A stretch of 64,000 nucleotides of DNA from Paraburkholderia domus (GTDB taxonomy: Bacteria; Pseudomonadota; Gammaproteobacteria; Burkholderiales; Burkholderiaceae). The notes beneath the pieces were generated by a model. That model was not told where the DNA came from, did no database searches, and worked only from the letters and a program-made list of their open reading frames with translations. Location of the stretch: positions 1 through 64,000 of the forward strand of contig NZ_CAJNAT010000003.1 of the NCBI RefSeq assembly GCF_905220705.1, read 5' to 3'. Numbering within the stretch: position 1 is the first letter of the stretch; each line of letters opens with the position of its first letter. The position numbers were made by a program, and so were the translations under genes. Below are positions 45,730 to 54,748 of this stretch, in pieces.

Positions 45730-46293
45730 ATGTTCAACCGCCACCCATCCACGGCGGCCTCGATCGAAGCGCCGCCTGTAGCACGCCTGCGCCGCGCCGC
45801 GCTCGCCTGCCTGAGTGCGCTCGCGCTCACGGCTACGCTCGCCGGCTGTGTCCAGCCATGGCAGCAATACAGCCAAGGCGCGGACGAATCGACCATCATC
45901 GCCCGCCTCGGCGCGCCGCGTGAAAGTTACGACCTGCCCAACGGCGGCAAGCGGCTGATGTGGCCAACCCAGCCGATGGGCGAAACCACCACCGCCGCCG
46001 ACATCGACGCATCCGGCAAAATCGTCACCGTGCGCCAGGTGCTTCAGCCCAACGAGTTCTACCGGGCGGAAATCGGCAAGTGGACGAAGAGCGATGTGCT
46101 GGTGAACTTCGGCCGCCCAGTCGAAACATCGTACTTCCCGTTGATGAAGCGTGAGGTCTGGACGTATCGCTATCTGGAAGACAATGTCTGGTACATGATG
46201 TACAGCTTTTATTTCGACGATCAAGGCATTGTGCGGCTCACGCAGAAAACGCCTGACCCATTGCACGATCCGGATCGCCGCAGCCTGTTCTGA
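45730..46293 (+). CDS. Lipoprotein with two BamE/SmpA-like repeats
   Basis: A 187-residue lipoprotein. The lipobox is LTATLAGC, so Cys near residue 39 becomes lipidated. After it, two segments each start with a small helix and a G-x-P turn, as in SmpA/BamE repeats: GADESTIIARLGAPRESYDLP and WTKSDVLVNFGRPVETSYFP, followed by beta strands. No known partners adjoin. GGAGGA lies four bases before ATG 45730. An envelope role is likely, but no exact function is known. A terminator follows. Confidence 0.75.
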   Translation: MFNRHPSTAASIEAPPVARLRRAALACLSALALTATLAGCVQPWQQYSQGADESTIIARLGAPRESYDLPNGGKRLMWPTQPMGETTTAADIDASGKIVTVRQVLQPNEFYRAEIGKWTKSDVLVNFGRPVETSYFPLMKREVWTYRYLEDNVWYMMYSFYFDDQGIVRLTQKTPDPLHDPDRRSLF

Positions 46294-46327
46294 GTACACG
46301 CTCGAACCCATTGCGCATGAATTGACG

Positions 46328-46354
46328 AAGCCGCCTCTTCAGGCGGCTTTTTTT
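46328..46354 (+). terminator. Terminator after the lipoprotein gene
   Basis: AAGCCGCCT (46328-46336) pairs with AGGCGGCTT (46341-46349), loop CTTC, with T residues to 46354. Confidence 0.92.
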
Positions 46355-46460
46355 ATTTATTGCGCATACCGGTGAGTTTTATTTTGCGTACAGCGCGGTC
46401 GATGCGGCGCGCCGCGACGGAGTAGCTTGAGTGCACGCGGCGCGTAAAACGTGCGCAGGA

Positions 46461-46498
46461 AAAGCAGGAAGCCCCAAGCTTTCAGGGCACGGGGCTTC
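46461..46498 (-). terminator. Weak terminator after leuA
   Basis: GAAGCCCC (46468-46475) pairs with GGGGCTTC (46491-46498). The following minus-strand tail CTGCTTTTCC is an imperfect T-run. It lies about 50 bases after the leuA stop. Confidence 0.55.
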
Positions 46499-46545
46499 TT
46501 GTCAATCAGGTTCGGCAGGCGCGCCGACAGCGCCCTGCTTTCCCA

Positions 46546-48093
46546 CTACTCCGAACGTTGCGGATTCAACTTATCGAAGTTCGAATGCAGCTTGTTGAGT
46601 GCCGAGATATACGCCTTCGCGGAGGCCGCGACGATATCCGGATCGGTGCCCACGCCGTTGACAATGCGCCCGCTCCTCGACAGCCGCACGGTCACTTCGC
46701 CTTGCGCCTGCGTTCCGGTTGTGATCGCGTTCACCGAGTACAGCAGCAATTCCGACCCGCTCCCCACTTCCGTTTCGATCGCATTGAGCGTGGCATCCAC
46801 GGGACCGTTGCCGCGTGCTTCCCCGGTCACTTCCTTGCCTTCGACCGAGAAAACGATCTTCGCGTGCGGCTGCTCGCCGGTTTCCGAATGCTGCGACAGC
46901 GAGAGGAACTTGTAGTGCTCCTTTTCCTGCGCTTCAGCCGACTCCTCCGTGACGATCGCAATGATGTCTTCGTCGAAGATTTCCGACTTGCGGTCGGCCA
47001 ATTCCTTGAAGCGCGCAAACGCGGTATTCAACTCGCCCTCGCTATCGAGCGCGATACCCAGTTCCTGCAGACGCTGTTTGAATGCATTGCGGCCCGACAA
47101 TTTGCCGAGCACGATCTTGTTCGCGCTCCAGCCCACATCTTCGGCACGCATAATTTCGTACGTGTCGCGCGCTTTCAGCACGCCGTCCTGATGAATACCG
47201 GAAGCATGCGCAAATGCGTTCGCGCCAACCACCGCCTTGTTCGGCTGCACGACGAAACCCGTGATCTGCGACACCAGTTTCGACGCGGGCACGATTTGCG
47301 TTGTATCGAGACCGACATCGAGGCCGAAGTAATCCTTGCGGGTCTTCACCGCCATCACGATTTCTTCGAGCGACGTATTCCCCGCGCGCTCGCCGAGACC
47401 GTTGATCGTGCACTCGACCTGACGCGCGCCGCCAATCTTCACACCGGCCAGCGAGTTCGCCACCGCCATGCCAAGGTCGTTATGGCAATGCACCGAGAAC
47501 ACGGCCTTATGCGAGTTCGGAATACGCTCGCGCAGCGTCTTCACGAGCTGGCCGTACAACTCCGGCACGCCATAGCCGACTGTATCCGCGATGTTGATAG
47601 TCGTCGCGCCCTCGGCGATCACCGCTTCCAGCACGCGGCACAGGAAATCCATGTCCGAACGGCTGCCGTCTTCAGGCGAGAACTCCACGTCGTCCGTGAA
47701 CTTGCGGGCAAAACGCACCGCCAGCTTTGCCTGTTCGAACACCTGATCCGGCGTCATGCGCAGCTTCTTTTCCATATGCAGCGGCGACGTTGCGATGAAC
47801 GTGTGGATGCGGAAATGATCGGCCGGCTTGAGCGCGTCAGCCGCGCGTTGAATGTCTTTGTCGTTCGCACGGGCCAGCGAGCAGATCGTGCTGTCCTTGA
47901 TCAGGCCCGCGATGGTATGGATCGAATCGAAGTCGCCATTCGAGCTGGCCGCGAAGCCCGCTTCGATCACGTCCACCTTCATCCGTTCGAGCTGCTTCGC
48001 GATACGGATTTTCTCTTCCTTCGTCATCGACGCGCCGGGCGATTGCTCGCCGTCACGCAACGTGGTGTCGAATATGATCAGTTTGTCGGCCAT
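46546..48093 (-). CDS. leuA: 2-isopropylmalate synthase
   Basis: A 515-residue enzyme that condenses acetyl-CoA with 2-oxoisovalerate, the first committed step of leucine synthesis. The HMG-CoA lyase-like barrel begins [20 protein letters not shown] and contains the metal His pair in [14 protein letters not shown] and [19 protein letters not shown]. The C-terminal regulatory domain (about 390-505), which binds leucine for feedback inhibition, is complete. The gene has its own promoter (48301-48329) and a leader with a possible upstream ORF. It lies behind the pssA terminator. Confidence 0.97.
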   Translation of the reverse strand: MADKLIIFDTTLRDGEQSPGASMTKEEKIRIAKQLERMKVDVIEAGFAASSNGDFDSIHTIAGLIKDSTICSLARANDKDIQRAADALKPADHFRIHTFIATSPLHMEKKLRMTPDQVFEQAKLAVRFARKFTDDVEFSPEDGSRSDMDFLCRVLEAVIAEGATTINIADTVGYGVPELYGQLVKTLRERIPNSHKAVFSVHCHNDLGMAVANSLAGVKIGGARQVECTINGLGERAGNTSLEEIVMAVKTRKDYFGLDVGLDTTQIVPASKLVSQITGFVVQPNKAVVGANAFAHASGIHQDGVLKARDTYEIMRAEDVGWSANKIVLGKLSGRNAFKQRLQELGIALDSEGELNTAFARFKELADRKSEIFDEDIIAIVTEESAEAQEKEHYKFLSLSQHSETGEQPHAKIVFSVEGKEVTGEARGNGPVDATLNAIETEVGSGSELLLYSVNAITTGTQAQGEVTVRLSRSGRIVNGVGTDPDIVAASAKAYISALNKLHSNFDKLNPQRSE

Positions 48094-48213
48094 GTCGGGT
48101 CTCCTGGGGCGTCGTTCAATTGGGGGATCGGATATTGGAATTCGGGTGTTTGCGCCACCGCTGGCGACGCTAAACCACAGACGAGGCAGACGGAAGGCGG
48201 AAATGATCAGCGA

Positions 48214-48294
48214 TCAGCGCGCTAGCGCGTCTAGCGGTGCGCAGGCTTGTTGGGGCTCGTGTTGCAGCTCAAATGGGAACGTGCACGCATTCAT
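48214..48294 (-). CDS. Possible leaderless upstream ORF (26 codons) ahead of leuA
   Basis: On the minus strand ATG (48292-48294) opens a 26-codon frame ending at TGA 48214, with residues MNACTFPFELQHEPQQACAP then LDALAR. The predicted transcription start of the leuA promoter falls on or next to this ATG, so it would be translated without a leader. It has three Leu codons but no run of them, so classic attenuation is not obvious. Expression is not proven. Confidence 0.4.
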   Translation of the reverse strand: MNACTFPFELQHEPQQACAPLDALAR

Positions 48295-48300
48295 CAAACG

Positions 48301-48329
48301 ACTATAGCGGCATTCCCCTGATCGTGCAA
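48301..48329 (-). promoter_or_regulatory. leuA promoter
   Basis: Minus strand: -35 TTGCAC (48324-48329), 17-base spacer, -10 TATAGT (48301-48306). It is about 200 bases before the leuA start codon and downstream of the pssA/leuA terminator at 48381. The rest of 48095-48213 is leader RNA with a possible small hairpin near 48163-48180. Confidence 0.75.
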
Positions 48330-48380
48330 TTGGCACCGGACCTGCCTGCCACGCGCCGCCAGACCGGCCCCGCCAACAAA

Positions 48381-48410
48381 AAACGGCAGCCTCGGAAGGC
48401 TGCCGTTTTC
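48381..48410. terminator. Terminator between pssA and leuA
   Basis: AAACGGCAGCCT (48381-48392) and AGGCTGCCGTTT (48397-48408) form a perfect 12-bp stem with loop CGGA; A residues on the left act as the T-run for the minus strand. It ends psd-pssA transcription before the leuA promoter. Confidence 0.92.
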
Positions 48411-48441
48411 TATGTCATTTCCATGCAAAAGCGGTGCGCAA

Positions 48442-49311
48442 TTACCTGTCCCGCGCCACCGACCGAGCCGGATTCGCCCTGCCCCGCATCGCCTGGTAGC
48501 CCCAGAACACGTAGCCCGACAGACCGTACAGCACGAACAGGCCGAACAGCATCAGCGGCGGATCGGACGACACCAGCACGAACGCCACCACCACCAGCAG
48601 AATCACGCCGAACGGCACGCGGTGCCGCACGTCGAGCGCCTTGCCGCTATAGAACGGCGCGTTCGACACCATCGTCACACCGGCGTAGATGGTCAGCACG
48701 AAAGCGACCCACGGCAGCCACACCAGCTTGAGCGGCACGCGGTTGTCGGTGGCGAGCCACACGAAACCGGCGATCAGCGCAGCAGCAGCCGGACTGGGCA
48801 TGCCTTGGAAGAAGCGCTTGTCGACCACGCCGATGTTCGCGTTGAAACGCGCGAGACGCAACGCCGCTCCTGAACAGTAGACGAACGCCGCGAGCCAGCC
48901 CCAGCGGCCGAGATCTTTCAGGATCCACTCGTACATCACGAGCGCCGGCGCCACACCGAACGACACCATGTCCGACAGGCTGTCGAACTGTTCGCCGAAC
49001 GCGCTTTGCGTATGCGTCATGCGGGCGACCCGGCCGTCCATACCGTCCAGCACCATCGCCACGAAGATCGCGATCGCCGCGATTTCGAAGCGCACGTTCA
49101 TCGCCTGTACCACGGCGAAGAAGCCGCAAAAGAGTGCGGCGGTGGTAAACGCGTTCGGCAGCAGGTAAATGCCGCGCTTCCTCAGGAACTGCTGACGCTG
49201 AGCGCGCCGGCTCTCGACTACCGGCGACTCCGCCACCATCGGCTTGTTACGGCGGAACGGACGCGGGAGCGGTCCGCCATTGCGGGGTCGACGCGGTTTG
49301 AATGCGGCCAT
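48442..49311 (-). CDS. pssA: CDP-diacylglycerol-serine O-phosphatidyltransferase
   Basis: A 289-residue membrane enzyme that makes phosphatidylserine from CDP-diacylglycerol and serine. The CDP-alcohol phosphotransferase motif DG-x2-AR-x8-G-x3-D-x3-D is seen in LDGMDGRVARMTHTQSAFGEQFDSLSD. About eight hydrophobic helices follow a basic 50-residue N-terminus (RRPRNGGPLPRPFRRNK). It follows psd by 24 bases, so precursor synthesis and decarboxylation to phosphatidylethanolamine are one unit. Confidence 0.96.
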   Translation of the reverse strand: MAAFKPRRPRNGGPLPRPFRRNKPMVAESPVVESRRAQRQQFLRKRGIYLLPNAFTTAALFCGFFAVVQAMNVRFEIAAIAIFVAMVLDGMDGRVARMTHTQSAFGEQFDSLSDMVSFGVAPALVMYEWILKDLGRWGWLAAFVYCSGAALRLARFNANIGVVDKRFFQGMPSPAAAALIAGFVWLATDNRVPLKLVWLPWVAFVLTIYAGVTMVSNAPFYSGKALDVRHRVPFGVILLVVVAFVLVSSDPPLMLFGLFVLYGLSGYVFWGYQAMRGRANPARSVARDR

Positions 49312-49335
49312 TCGGAAAACCTCCTTGGTGCCGCT

Positions 49336-49974
49336 TTATAGTTCAGCGAGGATCGTGGACGACGCGGAAACCTTCTCGCCGATCGACACACGCGGACGGC
49401 TGCCAACCGGCAGATACACGTCGACACGCGAGCCAAAACGGATAAATCCGTAACGCTGGCCACGCGTGAGCGGCTCACCCGCACGAACGTAGCAGAGAAT
49501 GCGCCGCGCGATCAAACCGGCGATCTGCACCGACGTCACGGTCTGGCCGCCGGCCATTTCGATCACCAGCGCATTACGCTCGTTTTCGAGCGAAGCCTTA
49601 TCCACTGCCGCGTTCAGGTACGCGCCCGGGAAATATTCGACCTTCGAGATCGCGCCATCCACCGGCGAGCGTTGCGAGTGGACATTGAATACGTTCATGA
49701 ACACGCTGATCTTCAGCGCTTCACGGTTGGCATATGGGTCATGTGCAGTTTCGACTGCGACGATACGGCCGTCTGCCGGGCACAGCACAGCGTTGGCTTG
49801 AGTCGGAATCGGCCGGGCCGGATCGCGGAAGAACTGCACCACGAAGGCCAGAATCAGCCAGAACAGCCATGCAAAGCCGAACCCCGCGAAGAATTGAACC
49901 AGTAGCGCTACGACGGCTGCGATGGCGATGAACGGCCAGCCTTCTCGCGCGATGATCGGATGAGGGTAATTCAT
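49336..49974 (-). CDS. psd: Phosphatidylserine decarboxylase, short form
   Basis: A 212-residue proenzyme of the short (archaeal-like) class. It has two N-terminal membrane helices (about 10-50), [28 protein letters not shown] with catalytic His, and the self-cleavage site in [14 protein letters not shown], where the Ser of Gly-Ser becomes the pyruvoyl group. It converts phosphatidylserine to phosphatidylethanolamine. ATG 49974 ([15 protein letters not shown]) is the start. It has no clear Shine-Dalgarno and sits only about 20 bases from the end of the group II intron, so its native upstream region has been interrupted. Confidence 0.94.
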   Translation of the reverse strand: MNYPHPIIAREGWPFIAIAAVVALLVQFFAGFGFAWLFWLILAFVVQFFRDPARPIPTQANAVLCPADGRIVAVETAHDPYANREALKISVFMNVFNVHSQRSPVDGAISKVEYFPGAYLNAAVDKASLENERNALVIEMAGGQTVTSVQIAGLIARRILCYVRAGEPLTRGQRYGFIRFGSRVDVYLPVGSRPRVSIGEKVSASSTILAEL

Positions 49975-49999
49975 GGATGGCTTCAGTATTTTTGGAGGG

Positions 50000-50068
50000 T
50001 AGCCCCCCTTCCTCGCGGAAGAAGGGCCCCCTAAGAACCGTACGTGCGAGTTTCCCCGCATACGGCTC
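50000..50068 (-). other. Group II intron domains V and VI
   Basis: Domain V (50035-50068) reads GAGCCGTATGCGG, GAAA-type loop, then CCGCACGTACGGTTC-like pairing, the catalytic AGC-containing hairpin. Domain VI (about 49997-50034) is a hairpin of CCCTTCTTCC and GGAAGGGGGG with CTACCC at its base; the A in CTA (plus base 50000) is the expected branch nucleotide. Confidence 0.85.
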
Positions 50069-50091
50069 AAATCTACAAACAAAGCCCGGTC

Positions 50092-51792
50092 TTAGGACCG
50101 GGCCGGCTTAGTTACCGCAATTTTACCTGCGTGCACCTGCTGATGGCAGTGCGGGTGAAGCAGAACCCTGTTCGAGAGAGCGTCCGTGCCACCATGCATC
50201 CGATACTCTAGATGATGGTCATGCCAGCCGGTCTCCTTTGTCAGGGCACAGCCACAATGCGAGCAAAGCCCGTCTTGCGACATATACAGCGAAACCCATT
50301 GCTTCCGATAACGCATTGAGTGTTCCATGCGCGCCTGTCGCAACTGTTCGCCGTACTGCTCCCACTCAGGATCAAAGGGATTGAATGCTCCTTTGACCTT
50401 TCTGTGTCGCTTAATTTCCGTACCGCTGATCTGGTACAGGCTAAGCAACCCCTTACCACCGTCGTCACGAGCTACAGGAACAGCGAACACCCAGTGTCGA
50501 TTGCCCTCCGAGTGAAAGTATTTCTTCTTCACCCATTCGGCGCTCTTGTTCAGGTGCCGCCTCTTCGACCACCGCCAAAGCCTTCGGAAAATCAAAGACT
50601 CCATGCGGCTGTATGCCTCTTTGGCGACCACAGGACTGTGATACTGCGCCCAGCCCCGTAGCATCGGGTTCAGCAGTCGAATCAGATTCTCCTGCTTTAC
50701 CGTCTTATGACCGCTGATCGTATCCGCCACCTTGCGATAGAACGTTTTCACGTTCTTCTTGCTCGGCTTGATGAGTAGCGTCCCCGAGTACTTACGGAAA
50801 TTCCACCCCAGGAAATCGAAGCCTTGGTCAATGTGCGTGATCCGCGTTTTCTCCTCGGACAGTTGCAGACCTCGAACGGCAAGGAATGTTTCCACCCAAG
50901 GTCGAACTTCCTGCTCCAGCAACTCTTGCGAGTCACCGGTGATCACGAAGTCGTCCGCGTACCGCACCACATTGACTTTAAGCTTGTTGGCTTTTGCGAT
51001 CCCAAACTTCGCACTAAGGTGCGCTAGCAGTTCTCGCTCCAGCCCGTTCAGCGTCACATTCGCCAGCGTCGGAGAGATGATCCCTCCTTGCGGCGTACCG
51101 GCCTCTGTCGCCTGAAGCTGCCCCTTGTAAATCAGGCCAGCTTTCAGCCATTTCCGGAGGATTTCCTTGTCCATCAGGACATGGGTCTCCAACCAGTTAT
51201 GGCTAATATGGTCGAAGCATCCCTTGATATCCGCCTCCAGCACCCAACGGGCTGAGCCCTTCTGGGACATGGCGACGAATATCTGTGACATGGCGTCAGC
51301 CGTCGAGCGGTTTAACCTGAACCCATAAGAGTTCGGGTCGCTCGTCGATTCCGACACCGGCTCCAAGGCCAGCAGATACAAGGCTTGCATCGCCCTGTCC
51401 CGCATGGTCGGAATGCCCAGAGGGCGCTCCTTTCCATTGGCCTTGGGGATAAAGACTCTCCGTAAAGGCAGAGGCTTATATCCACGCCGCTTCAACCTGC
51501 CGACAGCAAGCCATCGGCTCTCAGGCGAGTCCCAAAGTTCGCGATCGACTCCAGCCGTTCGCGCACCCTGATTCTGCGTAACACGTCGTACCGCATACAG
51601 CTTTGCGGACAACGTGCGGGTCAACATCCGTTGCAGGGCTCTCCCCCTGCGCCAGTTGCCTTCCCGCGTCGCCTTCGCAATTCGAATCTGCATCCCTCTC
51701 ACGTTCCGTTCAACCCGCCGCCAATCTACGGCGTACCAGTTGTCCGGCGCGTGGGAAAGCGCAGATCCGTCCTTTCGGACAGATACTCTCAT
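50092..51792 (-). CDS. ltrA: Group II intron reverse transcriptase/maturase with HNH endonuclease
   Basis: A 566-residue multifunctional protein. The N-terminal DNWYAVDWRRVERNVRGMQIRIAKATREG region and about 95-330 form the reverse transcriptase, with the catalytic RYADDF (Tyr278-Asp281) and TPQGGIISP. The maturase (X) domain is about 355-450, with RLLNPMLRGWAQYH. The C-terminus (about 505-560) is an HNH nuclease with a CSHCGCAL pair, HDHHLEYRMHGG and LLHPHCHQQVH. All catalytic residues appear intact, so it could be mobile. The sequence resembles the chloroplast-like lineages. AGGAGAG lies four bases before ATG 51792. Confidence 0.93.
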   Translation of the reverse strand: MRVSVRKDGSALSHAPDNWYAVDWRRVERNVRGMQIRIAKATREGNWRRGRALQRMLTRTLSAKLYAVRRVTQNQGARTAGVDRELWDSPESRWLAVGRLKRRGYKPLPLRRVFIPKANGKERPLGIPTMRDRAMQALYLLALEPVSESTSDPNSYGFRLNRSTADAMSQIFVAMSQKGSARWVLEADIKGCFDHISHNWLETHVLMDKEILRKWLKAGLIYKGQLQATEAGTPQGGIISPTLANVTLNGLERELLAHLSAKFGIAKANKLKVNVVRYADDFVITGDSQELLEQEVRPWVETFLAVRGLQLSEEKTRITHIDQGFDFLGWNFRKYSGTLLIKPSKKNVKTFYRKVADTISGHKTVKQENLIRLLNPMLRGWAQYHSPVVAKEAYSRMESLIFRRLWRWSKRRHLNKSAEWVKKKYFHSEGNRHWVFAVPVARDDGGKGLLSLYQISGTEIKRHRKVKGAFNPFDPEWEQYGEQLRQARMEHSMRYRKQWVSLYMSQDGLCSHCGCALTKETGWHDHHLEYRMHGGTDALSNRVLLHPHCHQQVHAGKIAVTKPARS

Positions 51793-51806
51793 GCTGCTCT
51801 CCTACT

Positions 51807-51851
51807 CGAAGAAGTGAATCCCGAGCGAAGAAGTGAATCCCGAGCGAAGAA
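51807..51851. repeat. 19-bp tandem repeat just upstream of the intron ORF
   Basis: CGAAGAAGTGAATCCCGAG occurs at 51807-51825 and again at 51826-51844, followed by seven bases of a third unit. It lies between the ORF start and the hairpin at 51859 inside intron domain IV, where length changes are tolerated. Confidence 0.9.
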
Positions 51852-51858
51852 CAGATCG

Positions 51859-51892
51859 CCCCTTGCGGGAGCGATCTGCTCCCGCAAGGGGG
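51859..51892. other. Strong 14-bp hairpin inside the intron
   Basis: CCCCTTGCGGGAGC and GCTCCCGCAAGGGG are perfect inverted repeats with a five-base loop (GATCT). It probably starts domain IV of the intron RNA, near the ORF ribosome site. Confidence 0.8.
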
Positions 51893-52885
51893 TTAAAAAC
51901 ATATGCTGACGGTCCAGAAGCCCGACAGCAATCATCTTCCAGCTAAGGGTTAGTCAGCCATCTTGCGACGGTAGACCAGACGGAAGTCTGCCCGCTTTCG
52001 CGTGGGGTAATGTTCCAACCCCTATCCGACCCATTACAGACCGGCTTTCGCTTTCTCCGTCATCCCATACCTGCACAATCAACAGCGTCCCTCGCGGTTC
52101 GCCTGCCAGTCAAACTACGACCGGCAACCATACAGGCTTACCACGTTCCCGGCGTGTCACACGACTGACTTAGGTTCTGCCTATTCCCCGGCGGTCCGAT
52201 GACGACGTAACCCGAATTTACAGCGGGTTATCCGACCGCACACCTGTTTGGTTGATGCCTGTCAGCAGCTTTGGCACCGTCCTACTTACGAGGTTTATCA
52301 GCAGTTCACTTGCATTAACCATATCAGCCAGCCTAGCCCCTCAACCCCGTTGCTGCTGGGAGTCTCCGGATGGTCATCTCGCAACCACCATCCGCCCGAA
52401 CTTCCGGGGGGTACATTGTTAGAAGAGCTTCACACCCCACCATTGCCAGTGACGCATGTCTTCCTAGGCTACTGCTGGTCGTACAGCAGGTTCACTCCCC
52501 TCGCCAATGCAGCCAGCGAGGCCGAACAATGACACACCGAGCTTTTCGCTCGTATCGTTTAGCGACTCCGTTGCCCTGAGGCGCAGGAATTGCAAACATC
52601 ACCCCGCCCTGTCGGCGGAGATGAAGCCGCTGACTGGGCGGGACCTGACGGTAATCAGGTCAATGCAATACGGTTGACGGCGGAATGCACCGTGTCCCGT
52701 GTTCACTACTAAGGTGTGCCCCTAAGGACACATCTACTGCTTAAAGTGCGGCTCACAAGGGAGCCGCCTGCGGAGGGCATGGTGAGTCCAGTCGAGACCT
52801 TCCTCAATAACCCTCTAGTCGATGCCCCGTAACGTGGGGCTGACGGACACGAGCGTGCGTGTCGCACGTAAAACCGTAGGATAGC

Positions 52886-52924
52886 AAAAGCCGCCCAGGG
52901 TTCAGCACCCTTGGACGGCTTTTT
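52886..52924 (-). terminator. Terminator after ilvC
   Basis: AAAAGCCG on one side and CGGCTTTT on the other enclose an inner CCCAGGGT/ACCCTTGG stem; the minus strand continues with TTTT. It lies about 60 bases after the ilvC stop and 18 bases before the intron 5' end. Confidence 0.9.
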
Positions 52925-52982
52925 GCATTACCGGCTGCCGCGACGATGCGCCGCGCCAGTCAGAGGCTGTAAAGCTGGCTTC

Positions 52983-54074
<1,092 letters not shown>

Positions 54075-54144
54075 TTAAAGGCACTACCCGGCTTCGATCG
54101 AGACGGCTAATAACGCAACTTAGAACCGCAACCCAGCTCGCGCG

Positions 54145-54636
54145 TCAAACCTTCAGAATGCGCTCGCCGCGGCCGATACCTGAACTGCCCGTACGGACGG
54201 TTTCGAGAATCGCAGTCGCGTCGATCCCTTCGATGAAGGCATCGAGCTTGTCGCTCGCGCCCGTCAGTTCGATCGTGTAGGTCTTTTCGGTGACGTCGAT
54301 GATGCGGCCGCGGAAAATATCCGACATCCGTTTCATCTCCTCACGTTCCTTGCCGACCGCCCTCACCTTGATCAACATCAGCTCACGCTCGATGTGGGCG
54401 CCCTCGGTAAGGTCGACCACTTTCACCACCTCGATCAGGCGGTTCAGATGCTTCGTGATCTGTTCGATCACGTCGTCCGAGCCAATGGAGACGATGGTCA
54501 TGCGCGACAGCGAACGGTCTTCGGTCGGAGCCACCGTCAAGGTTTCAATGTTGTAGCCGCGTGCCGAGAACAGACCCACCACGCGTGATAACGCGCCCGG
54601 TTCGTTTTCCAGCAGGACAGAAATAATGTGTCTCAT
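54145..54636 (-). CDS. ilvH: Acetolactate synthase small (regulatory) subunit
   Basis: A 163-residue ACT-domain protein: MRHIISVLLENEPGALSRVVGLFSARGYNIETLTV is the valine-binding ACT domain, followed by a second ferredoxin-like domain. It activates the large subunit and gives feedback inhibition by valine. It is downstream of ilvB by 112 bases in the ilvBHC operon. Confidence 0.97.
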   Translation of the reverse strand: MRHIISVLLENEPGALSRVVGLFSARGYNIETLTVAPTEDRSLSRMTIVSIGSDDVIEQITKHLNRLIEVVKVVDLTEGAHIERELMLIKVRAVGKEREEMKRMSDIFRGRIIDVTEKTYTIELTGASDKLDAFIEGIDATAILETVRTGSSGIGRGERILKV

Positions 54637-54748
54637 GTTTCGCTTCTTCCAGATGTTTTGTCGATGTATGCGAGCGGTTTCGCGCCGCTTCGTCCGCCTT
54701 CGCCCTTTTTGAAGGCGCGCATGACGAAGCCAACGCTAAAAACCGTCG

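Larger units (their letters stand above)
49994..52867 (-). mobile_element. Complete group II intron with reverse transcriptase
   Basis: On the minus strand the element starts with GTGCGACACG at 52867, matching the GTGYG 5' end of group II introns. It encodes a full RT/maturase (50092-51792) and ends with a 34-base domain V (50035-50068) and a domain VI hairpin with the branch-point A at about 50000. The 3' edge near 49994 is uncertain by several bases because the usual terminal AY is not clear. The 1,075 bases before the ORF are domains I-III plus part of IV, longer than usual, and the ORF lies in domain IV. It is less GC-rich than its surroundings. Confidence 0.88.

Noticed and set aside
46558..48225. 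555-codon plus-strand open frame opposite leuA
   Set aside because: Antisense shadow of leuA, no ribosome site and no recognisable domain.
52248..52532. 94-codon plus-strand frame inside the group II intron
   Set aside because: It lies antisense in the folded RNA part (domains I-III); no ribosome site or family likeness.
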